Below, one piece after another: positions 55,167 to 64,000 of a DNA stretch of 64,000 nucleotides. A program made the position numbers and the translations under genes. How positions within the stretch are numbered: the stretch's first letter is position 1; each line of letters begins with the position of its first letter. This DNA is from Isoetes taiwanensis (Eukaryota > Streptophyta > Lycopodiopsida > Isoetales > Isoetaceae): assembly GCA_021234155.1 (NCBI GenBank), contig JAJEKV010000234.1, positions 477,501 to 541,500 of the forward strand, read 5' to 3'. A model generated the notes under the pieces. That model ran no database searches, was not told the origin of the DNA, and was given only the letters and a program-made list of their open reading frames with translations.

Positions 55167-57572
55167 ATGGAGATGGACGAAGACGCCACAGAAGCGGCTG
55201 CTGCCGGAAATGGACCTCGGTCCGACCTGTGTATAAACAACAGGCCATATGGCCCCGATTCAACTCCGCTAACGCCACCGCAGCAGCGGGACATCACCAT
55301 CCCGCACCTTGGAAGTACGCAAATCGCCCCCACCGATGGGGTTTCCAAATGTTCGACCCAAAAATTGGGGCTTTTGCCCCGAACCGTAAACCATCCCGCT
55401 ATTTCGCCGGGTTAAGAATTTAGGATCATATGCATCCCCCCGCTCCATGTGAGTATAAACCATTCCCGTGTGGACTCCGCAAAACCATCCCCCACCGATG
55501 GGGCTTCCAACAAATTGATTTCAGAAATTGGGGCTTTTGCCCAGCATGAGGTGAATCGTTTCCCCTGCTTATCAGATAAGAATCCAGAGGCCTCCAACAA
55601 ATTGATTTCAGAAATTGGGGCTTTTGCCCAGCATGAGGTGAATCGTTTCCCCTGCTTATCAGATAAGAATCCGGGGTCAGTAGCAGCATTCCCTGCTTCA
55701 CATAGTATTAATCATCCCCCAAAGGGCAACCGAATAGATAAGGTATCAGCAGGGGAAGATCTGGCCTCTAAGGCAAATGTGAGTGCCATCAGTGCTATCC
55801 GAAAATTGAAAACTGCAATGTTAGGGGCAGGGACAGGAGATAATGCAGGTGGACAGAAAAACCTCACACAGTGCAACAAAGCAATCAATGAAACTGATAA
55901 GATCATGCTGGAGGCTGGAGCAGAGGATAATCAAGCATTCCCAAAGGACCTAAACAGAGGTAAGAGTTCTCCCTCTACACCAGTAGATAACGGATCTTGC
56001 GTAACCTAAAACGGGATAGTGAAGGTGCAAAGTAAGAGTAGGGGAAGATCGGGGCCCCGCTTAGTGGTAATGCAAGGAGCAATGCAAGGGAGGCTTGGAA
56101 AACAACGATTAACGATAGCAAGAGTTAACAAGCCTAGATTTTTGAGTGGATAAAGAATAAGATGCCAAATGTAAAACAACCGTGAGCTTGAGAGTAGATG
56201 CAAGACTTAAAATAGTAGAAGGTGTTTTGCTCAAGATCCGGCAACCGAACAAAGGCCAACTTGAAGAAAAGGGAACCGAAAAGTGCTGGAAATATGGAAG
56301 TAGACGAGGAATCTAACTATCCAATAGCGTAGATAGATCATGATATGCACGTAAAAGTGGTGGAGAACCCGGTATCACGACGGTCATTGGTTTCTTTACG
56401 TGGAGGATTCCTAGACCTCCAAAATTGGAATACGGGCTCTCAAAGACACCAAGAAATTAGGCCTACCTCAACACTAATCGCTAAAGGCATTGGGAAGTAA
56501 TTTCTTTCTCATTCTTTTGATAACGGCGTTGGTAGATAAGATGGTGTCCCGCCAAGAGACTCATTCATGGAGAGTACATTTTATATCAATACTACTCACC
56601 GGCTTCTCCCCCATCAAATCTCGCCATCAAAATTAAAATTGTTGGTTAGAGATCGAACACCTACCTCCGCACATGTTGGTACCTGAATTCTTAAAGGTCA
56701 TTGCTAACACAAGAGGGAGCATATATCTCACATTCCATCGCCAAAGGACCAAAGATTTGTGTAGCAATACCGGCAACGTCGGGTATACCTAAAGGGGTGG
56801 TTGTTAAGAGTGGCAAATGCTCCTTCAAGTTCCCCCTGAAATTGACCAATAGATGGGAAATATACAGAATGTTTCCGGACATAAAGATTGATGGACTAGA
56901 AGAGAACCCCCAAGTCGATCTAGAAGAGATGGGACTCCTCAACAACAAGTCCGACCGGCCTTAATGATCCTCCCACATCTAATGGTGCTCCAGCTTAGCC
57001 ACCCCATCACTCAAGTAAGTATCACCCCATGCGCCTCTAGCCGTGGAGGTGAGAATCACCGCCTCCAACATCGTGGGAAAGCTAGCTAACTAATCATCGA
57101 TAGCCCCGGTAATCTCGTAAGTTTATCAAAAGCGGATGATGGGTCATGGGAAGTGGTAGGTTCCAAACAAAAGGGAGGACTAGGAACATTGCTCTGAGGA
57201 GCTGAGCACTCGGGTCAAAACCTCTTCCCCTGCATCTCCGAAAGTACTCACGTTGTTCTAGGAGCAATAAATCCTTTCTCTCAGTACATTCTGGAAACAA
57301 CAGACACAGAGAAGGGAATGTTTTCTGAAGCGGAAGGTGGGATTGGGAGAGGTATAGTGGTATATGGGGAATTAGATGAAATAGAGAGAGTCATTCCCCC
57401 AAACAAAAATAAGTGGGCGGATCTAATGGAAGAGGAGGATATGGTGGACGAAGATCCCCCTACTCTAACAGGAAAAAAAAACAAAAAGGTAACAAGTACA
57501 AGTCTAGAAGAAGAAGGGTCGGATAGCATGAAAAGGAAAAAGGGTCCGGAAACATCTCTTTATGAATCATAA
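55167..57572 (+). pseudogene. L1 ORF1, DUF4283-like remnants, broken
   Basis: Acidic N-terminus MEMDEDATEAAAAGNG at 55167. From 55449 an open stretch has an in-frame 87 bp tandem duplication encoding ASNKLISEIGAFAQHEVNRF and its repeat (CAAATTGATT at 55511 and 55598). A weaker third copy lies near 55.34 kb. 56.37-56.97 kb holds degenerate sequence including KICVAIPATSGIPKGVVVKS, similar in layout to the ARVCVxxxxxxPxxVxI segment of plant L1 ORF1 (DUF4283) proteins. The C-terminal frame (57318-57572) is acidic then Lys-rich (GKKNKKVTSTS) and overlaps the ORF2 start by 11 nt. Stops and shifts occur around 55.42, 56.01 and 56.15-56.6 kb. Confidence 0.55.
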
Positions 57573-60500
57573 AATTCTCAGTTGGAATATCAGGGGAGTA
57601 AAATCCTCTGAATACAAGAAGAGTAGGCTAGCAAGCGCCATAAAGGGGATCAACCCGGATGTGATATGCTTACAAGAACATAAGTGTAAAAAGGAAGAAA
57701 TACAGGAGCTTTTCAAAGTAATAGGCAATGAATACGTGGGTATTGCTGCAGTAAAGGAAACTTCTAGTGCAGGGACCCTCATCGCGTGGAAAAAAGAAGT
57801 AAAAGTATGTGAGTCACAGGTAGACAGATTTGGGAGATGGGCTTTAATCCTATGGCAACATGAAGGTAAAGTATGGGGCTTGGTGAACGTTTATGCTCAT
57901 AACAACCCCAGAGGCAGAGGAGCCCTATGGGCCACTCTTAGGCACAAATTAAAAGGTTTCGGGAACAAGGTAGCTTGGCTAATGGTAGGAGATTTCAATA
58001 TGGTGGAGGCAGCTGAGGATAGACAAGGAGTATCATCTGCAATAGTGTATGGATTTGAGAAAGTACAGTGGTGCAAACTGTTGGAAGATATAGGCTTCAT
58101 GGAAGTTGACGGAGATAAGAGCTATACATGGTGTAATGGATGGATAGGCATGGGTAGGACTTATGCAAGACATGATAGATGCTACATCAACGATGAGGCA
58201 CTTACCATCCTTCCAAACGCGCACAGATCCAACCTTCTACAAAATGCTATCTCGGATCATAATCCACAGGTCATATCTACCCAGATTTGCCAGATTAGAA
58301 CTTCTAAAACAGTATTCAAACTCAACACTAGATATTTGAAAGATCCAGAATTTGTGGAGGCTTGTAAAAGCATATGGCAATCCACTTTCAGAACGGGCTC
58401 AGGGATGGCAACCATGGTAACGGCCCTGGGTAATATAAAAAATTATGCCAAAAGTTGGGGTAGAGCTAAAGTGCAAAGGGAGAGGGGAGAGTTGGATAAC
58501 CTTTACAATCAGCTCCACTCACTTAGAGCACTGGGCCCGAACGATGGGATAGAGGAGAAGAGAATAATAGAACAGATAAAGGCACTAGAGGAAGTCAAGA
58601 TAATGGAGAACAGATGCAAAGCAGGACTGACTTGGCTAAATGAAGGTGATAAATGCACCAAGTTCTTCTTTAAGTCACTAAAAGAAAAAGAAGAGGTCGT
58701 CTACTCTATCAACCATTGCACTAGGCGCGCGGCTCAACCCTCAAATCCCCTGTGGGATCTAAAAGGTACTTACATAATCATTTCCAAGATTTTTTTGGGG
58801 AACATAACTTACCATTCCAAGATACATATGAAGAGCTAGTGATCTCAAAAGTTTCACCTATAATGAGCTCTAGCCAAAAAGATATTTTGAGTCGCCCTCT
58901 CTCTATGGAGGATCTTGAAAAAGCCACCCTCTTATTGGCAAAGAATAAATGTCCGGGCATGGATGGAATTCCCATCGAATTCTACCAATGCAATTGGGAA
59001 TGGATTAAAAATGATATCTTTTCTGCATACACAGACTTCTTGCAAGCTGAAAATTTAAATCCAAGATTGAATACAGGCTGCATTGCCTTGGTACCCAAGT
59101 GTAAGGAGCCAAGCACAATTAACGATTGGAGGCCTATCACACTCCTATCTGCATTTTACAAAATCATAGCCAAGGCTATGGCAGAGAAGATCAAACCAAT
59201 TTTAGCGGAAGGTATCTCACAAGCCCAATCTGGCTTCCTACCGGGTAGGAGTATCCTGAGCAATGTGGCAGCAGCTTTTGAAGGGTTGCACTGGGCCAGA
59301 AAAACAGGACAAAAGGTAGCCTATCTAAAGCTAGATTTCACCAAGGCATATGATAGCATTAGATGGAGTTTTCTGCATAAAATGTTGCTCAAGCTGGGTT
59401 GTGGGGATAGTTTTACAGAAGGGGTAATGAAACTATTGAGATCAGCTCGTGCCTCAGTCTTATTTCAAGGTGAATCATCTCCTATATTTGAGATTAAGAG
59501 GGGCATCAGGCAAGGTTGTCCCCTGGCTCCCTTCCTCTTCAATATAGCAGCAGAAGCTCTCTCACAGTTATTCCTGCAAGCATCCGCGGACGGTCTCATT
59601 CAGGGACTAGAAATGTGGGACGGTTCGCAACAAATCTGTAACCAGTATGCAGACGACTCATTTCTATTCATCGAGGCAGAGGAAAACAATATGTCATGTG
59701 CAGGACAACTACTGGCCACCTTCTCAATAGCCTCAGGCTGCCTCATAAATTGGAAAAAATGCTCAGTGCAGTGGCCTTTGGAGAATAGGCATCCCATATG
59801 TTTGGAAAGCTTACCATGGAAAATTATCCCTGAGGGTGAACACTCCAGCTTGTTAGGTATCCCAGTGGGCATTAACATCACTAGTGCACGAATATGGGAT
59901 GAAATGCTACTAGGCCTACATAAACACCTAAATTGGTGGAAGGTAGCAAAGTTATCCCTTGCAGGGAGGATTACTGTGGCAAAACATGTGCTAAGTAATA
60001 CTTATGTATACATATCATCAATTCTACTTGCTCCGAGGGAGAAGGTGCAGGAGTTAGAAGGGCTGATTCGAAACTTCGTCTGGGGAGGTAATGAAGAAGG
60101 TGCAACGATCAAAATTGCTTGGTGGAAGTGCAAGAGGGACAAAACAGAAGGGGGAATTGGTATGTTTGACATAGTCTTACAGAGCAAAGTATTGATAGCC
60201 AAATTCATATGGATGATTCTTCAGGAAAAGGTGAAGTCTCCAGGTTTGCACCTCATCAACCAAGCTCTATTGTATTCTTGTAAGCATAGTAAGCCCTCCG
60301 TCAAGGTCTCGCTTCCATGGTCTCTCTTTTTTGATCTCAAGCCAAGTAAAGAAGCCTCCCCCTTCCTGAAGGGTCTTATTTCGGCTTGGAATGCCATAAA
60401 GAAACTATTCACGCTCGATATCAGCAAATTTGTAGCAGAGACCTCCCCTCCATGGTGGGTACCAGTGGAATTGCACAATAAACAAGGCCCATTAGGTATA

Positions 60501-61322
60501 GTGGCTGATGCGAGGATTGTGAAGAGATGGAAAAACTGTGGTATACATTCTTGTGCTCAGTGGTATATGGGAGAGCACCTGGCCAGTTGGGAAGCATTTC
60601 AAGCCTGTTTTGGTTTAAAAGAGGCAGACAAGATAATTTGGGAATGCGTGGCTTCCGTACTCCCAAACACAATAAATAGAGGAGATCAACGTCCATGGGT
60701 AGTACATCCTTCGATACAGCCAAACAAGTTTGTGAAGTCATGCTACAGTAGTTTGAAGACTAAGGGATTCCTTCCAGTATCCCCCAAGTGGGAGATAGTG
60801 ATCACGGAGGACATCCTTAAAGACATCTGGAGAAACGCTTGGCTGAAATTCCTCCCTCCACGAATCAACGCCTTTCTTTGGCAAGTGATCCACAGGGTCC
60901 CAAGGGTCAATCATCTAGTCTCCAAATGGGACTATAACGTGAGCCCACTTTGCCCTATGTGTGGAGAGGAAGAAGAATCCATAGAACATTGTCTAGTGGA
61001 ATGTGGGATCTTTGCATGAAGTATGGGCCTCGAGTCCGATAGGTTTGAATACCCTTTAGGAACCAAAGAATTGCTGCTAGAATTCTCCCCGTAATGGTGT
61101 CCCAAGAAGAAGATTTCTTTTCACATAGCAAGGGCCCGGACGATCCTGGTCAATATGGAAAAGGAGGAATGCCCGAAGTCTTCACGAGGATCAGGAGGTA
61201 CTCATGTCATCAACACAGCTACTTCACCTGGTACTTGAAAGACTTAAAAAATTTAGGCTAGTTTTTAAAGGTGAAGAAGAGGTAAAGGAAGAAATATGGG
61301 GCACCTATTTTGATCTGGTCTA
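57562..61322 (+). pseudogene. L1 ORF2: endonuclease + RT + zf-RVT, frameshifted
   Basis: Endonuclease begins MNHKILSWNIRGVKSSEYKK, with QEHK (near 57.68 kb), VGDFNMVEAAEDRQG (near 57.99 kb) and SDHNPQV (near 58.26 kb). A frameshift at about 58.75-58.84 kb leads to the reverse transcriptase: AYLKLDFTKAYDSIRW (near 59.33 kb), RGIRQGCPLAPFLF (near 59.50 kb), NQYADDSFLF (near 59.65 kb). The zf-RVT CPMCGEEEESIEHCLVEC is near 60.95-61.0 kb. A stop at 61017 is due to another shift: the family C-terminus WSIWKRRNARSLHEDQEVLM is readable at 61.15-61.21 kb and ends at 61322. All RT catalytic Asp are present. The ORF2 start follows the SWNxRG rule and overlaps the end of ORF1. Confidence 0.9.
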
Positions 61323-61467
61323 GGTCGGGAAAGAGAATAGTACAAGCTGGAGCTACGTAGCTACCCCCATCCCATATTCGTGGATGGGTGCACCTCTGCC
61401 ATGTGGCTTTGTATCATTCTCTCTAAGTAAATAAAATCTTTTTTATCCGTCAAAAAAAAAAAAAAAA

Positions 61468-61485
61468 ACAAATATTGTGCCCATG
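61468..61485 (+). repeat. LINE target-site duplication, right
   Basis: Perfect copy of 55141-55158 directly after the LINE poly(A). Confidence 0.93.
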
Positions 61486-61534
61486 CTACAAGTTACTCCT
61501 CCAAAGAAATTAAGCTCCTAAATTTAGTATATAG

Positions 61535-61633
61535 GAATGTTTAGGTGGAGCAGATTCCGGATTAGAAAATTGGCCAACGCGCGAATGCGCGGAGGCCAAT
61601 TTTCTGGACGGAATCTGCGACACCTAAACATTC
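61535..61633. repeat. Foldback repeat with ~46 bp arms
   Basis: GAATGTTTAGGTGGAGCAGA..AGAAAATTGGCC..CGCG on the left pairs with CGCGGAGGCCAATTTTCT..TCTGCGACACCTAAACATTC on the right. The loop is about 4-6 bases and there are only a few mismatches. It may be a minimal foldback transposon or a transcribed hairpin. Confidence 0.85.
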
Positions 61634-62183
61634 GTGTAACGTGAAAATTGGTGTGGGGCATTTTCTGCTGACGTGGCATTTTCACTGTTCATTTCTTTTT
61701 CCTCTAGCGGAGCTCCGGCTATGGCGTCGTCTTGACGCCAAGGGGCCAGACTGCGTCGATCGGCTCTTTCTTTAGATTTTCTGAACCGCCTTGGCTGGCT
61801 CTTTCATTTGATGCCATTTTCAAGTCGAGCGCTAGAGTCTTTTGAAGTTTTTGGAGGATTTTTAGTTCCTTGTGTTCTTCCGGAGATTCTTGTAGTTTTT
61901 TCAAGTGGAGCGCCTCTTATTGCAATTTTTCGGTAGTTTTTCGCGATCATTTTACTTGCAGATGCATGTTTTTCTGATTTCTTGTATGTTCTGCAGTTGT
62001 ATAAGGCATGCACATCAGTGTCGGTGGTTTCTTGGCACTGGACTTCTCAAGCTATTTGATGCCCTCTTTTCATTTACGTCAAGCTCTGGTTTCTTGCAGC
62101 TTCTACCTCTGCTGCTTCGGTTTACAGAGTTTGCAGCTTCGGTTTACCTCTGCTGCTTCGATTTACAGAGTTAGCCTCGGTTT
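61634..62183 (+). other. Unassigned region with 41 bp tandem
   Basis: Mixed sequence with TTACTTGCAG/ATGCATG and GTTCTGCAG/TTG splice-like sites, but no exon recognised. CCTCTGCTGCTTCGGTTTAC and its copy start at 62106 and 62147 (period 41). Confidence 0.35.
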
Positions 62184-62753
62184 TGTTTGGGATCTGGGTT
62201 CGGGAACTCCTGGAAGACAGCCCTCTGTGAGGACCCGTGGATCTAACAGGAGAGTCCGGGGGACTATGTCACGCGGGATTTGCTGAAAGAGAAGAAAAAG
62301 AAGAGAACAGAACAAATGAAAGAAAGATGATAAGCTTCCTTGATATCAATGATGAAAATACATGAGCTCTTAATAGAGAGAAAACTGAAGGAGACAAGAC
62401 TCAAAACTCATCTAAAAACTTATGAGCTAACTCTACTCATATATATAGTACAATGGCCTTGGGCCCAATATAGACACTGACCGATCTCGGTTTACGACTC
62501 GAAGGAGGCCTGATTTGAGGAATGTTGGCGGTGCCTCTTGAAGTGCCTAGAATCACCGACGCCGACGCTGGTGTGACGGGTCATCACTTGTCCGAAGCCT
62601 CTTGTTGACCGCCAAAGGCTTTTGATCAAGCGTGGCCTCGCTTAGTCTTCGTGGAGGCTTGGATGTGACCCGTGGTTGACCGGGAGGATCTTTGAGCTTG
62701 ACCTCGGTCCGGACGATGCATGAATAGTCCTGTATCAGAGGCACAGATTAACA
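62184..62753 (-). mobile_element. 3' LTR of an LTR retrotransposon running off the window
   Basis: Minus strand starts TGTTAATCTGTGCC at 62753 and ends GATCCCAAACA at 62184. It is preceded (at higher coordinates) by a polypurine tract GTCGTTTGGTGGGGGAG, as expected for a 3' LTR. A TATATATGAG box lies near 62440. It is related to the solo LTR at 30.68-31.28 kb. A 5 bp duplication cannot be checked because the other LTR is outside the window. Confidence 0.7.
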
Positions 62754-64000
62754 CTCCCCCACCAAACGACACTCGAGTGAAGAAAAGGAGGAAGCGTTTG
62801 AGGGCGGGAAGCCATCAATCCCCGAAAGTGATCCTCACGGGAGTGAGGACGGCCCCATTATGGTACCGGGCTGATGAGATCTTGGCGTGATTGAAGAGCT
62901 TGAGGTGTGTCTTGGCCAAGGGCGTGATCAGCATCAATAAGAAAACGAGAGCGCACCATGTCTTCAAGTGCGGCGTATGCGTCTCAAGAAATGTACCGAC
63001 ACTCCATGAGGAGACAAATCAAGGCCAAAAGCACCGACGTACCGGCATTTGGATTGCAAATGAAAAATGGACTTTGCCGATTTAAGGAGCCGAAAGCAAA
63101 ATGCATTTGAGGGCAGCGCAAAATCCTCGCTTGAAGATGGACAGAAGGATCGTGTGAGGTGGAGGCGCTCGCAAGAAGGTGTTGAGACCATGAAGCGCAT
63201 CCGCCGGCTGTTTGCCAACCACGCTCATTAGCAATGTAGATCCAATTTGTGGTGTTGTCCAGAGTAGCACCTTCTTCCCAATGTGATCGGCGAACAAAAC
63301 GTGGATCCCACCGGAGATCCGTCGAGATCTGAGGTGGTGTCCAGCCTGCATGACCATCCATGACCTTGGTCCAAAAAGGAAGGCGCCAATCAGAAGTCAG
63401 GAACCTGGGGCGTGGAGGTACACCCTGGGGAAGCATAGGGAGAAGGAACCATGCCCGTGGGCGTGGGCCGAAAGCGATCCCAATTGACCGACAAGATCCG
63501 GATCAAGTGCCCGACACCAGCCGATCCCAAAGAGAAGCAGAGTGAGAGTTGACAGAGGGCTATCCCATCCTGGGGGTGGGGACCGCCTTGCTATCCAACA
63601 GAGCTCATGAATCGATTGTAACCAGCGAGGTGCTGCATATAGACTTGTGCATAGGGAAGATCTTCGGGATGTCCTAGATACTTCCTTATTTGTTGCAGCG
63701 CTTCCGCTTGCCAGAGAGATAAATGATTGGCAAGCTCAGGCATGTACTCCTGATGAAAAGTTTTGGTCTGAGCAGGATCCGCAAGATATGGATTGTTATC
63801 CTGAAGCACCCATTGCGCAGTGGGGTCACCCTGGAACAGCTGGCGTGGCCCATTGCCAAAATTTTCCTGTGTATCACCCAGATAGAAATCATGAAAAATA
63901 TAAGCCATGGGCTGAACCACGAAAGTGAGAAAGTGGGGATCTAAGATAAATTGTATGAGATCAAAGACAACAAGGGCACAACACAACCCTTTGTCTTCAA
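62754..64000 (-). mobile_element. Internal region of the LTR element, coding content unclear
   Basis: The polypurine tract is at 62754-62770. Further in, a minus-strand frame from about 63986 to 63591 reads for example EYMPELANHLSLWQAEALQQ and LGHPEDLPYAQVYMQHL. It is a plausible protein but not a recognised gag, protease, integrase, RT or RNase H segment. 62.78-63.59 kb has only short frames. It could be a non-autonomous (LARD-like) element or an unusual 3' extra gene. Confidence 0.35.

Larger units (their letters stand above)
55159..61467 (+). mobile_element. L1 LINE, 6.3 kb, with perfect 18 bp target duplication
   Basis: Flanked by ACAAATATTGTGCCCATG on both sides. The 3' end is AATAAAATC...CCGTC followed by A17. 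It contains ORF1 (from 55167, broken) and ORF2 (57562-61322, frameshifted). ORF1 starts only 8 nt after the boundary, so the 5' UTR is missing or very short. The perfect duplication points to a fairly recent insertion, yet ORF1 has several stops, so the copy may have been defective when it jumped. Confidence 0.95.

Overview
The window is nuclear DNA of a land plant with a large, transposon-rich genome. Supporting evidence is intron-split plant genes with GT-AG (and one GC-AG) junctions, plant-type L1 LINEs, tRNA-derived SINEs, a PIF/Harbinger transposase, a hAT element, LTR elements and long satellite blocks. The RTE-like LINE and the DUF7869-like transposon gene make a non-flowering lineage (conifer, fern, lycophyte or bryophyte) more likely than a flowering plant, but that is inference. 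There is no bacterial, organellar or viral gene set.

Layout. 1-7.5 kb: purine-only (GA-rich) tracts alternate with a satellite built of ~85-113 bp monomers arranged in a ~647 bp higher-order repeat, with a tRNA-derived SINE and a dead PIF/Harbinger transposase. 7.6-14.8 kb: a decayed nitrate/peptide (NPF-type) transporter pseudogene, a second more decayed partial copy, and unrecognised exon-like fragments between them. 14.8-22.4 kb: no recognisable gene, a few small repeats. 22.4-26.1 kb: a GC-rich LINE with tandem ~107 bp repeats just 5' of ORF1, cut off inside its reverse transcriptase. 26.2-30.5 kb: a short SINE with long target duplications, a hAT-like terminus, a 29 bp minisatellite. 30.5-41.2 kb: nested retroelements, namely an RTE-like LINE (minus) split by a solo LTR, an L1-family fragment, a duplicated SINE split by a near-complete 5.4 kb L1-like LINE, then another L1 fragment split by a 1.15 kb hAT element with an 8 bp target duplication. 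41-45.3 kb: no recognisable gene. 45.3-48.8 kb: a transposon-type gene (DUF7869-like) that keeps one frame for about 720 codons but has seven internal stops. 50.2-54.7 kb: the only nearly intact host gene, a 13-exon multi-pass membrane protein with a cysteine-bearing ectodomain, carrying one apparent 1-nt frameshift. 55.1-61.5 kb: a 6.3 kb L1 LINE with a perfect 18 bp target duplication. 61.5-64 kb: a foldback repeat and the 3' LTR plus part of the internal region of an LTR element related to the solo LTR at 30.7 kb.

The genes do not form a pathway; the window is mostly a record of insertions. Four things deserve attention: the unrecognised W/G/P-rich ORF1 of the 34-39 kb LINE, the heat-shock-element-like core in each satellite monomer, the hAT element carrying a triplicated gene fragment between GTAC-rich ends, and the pattern of stop codons in the DUF7869-like gene. 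Everything here was read by eye; no alignment, database or fold prediction was run.
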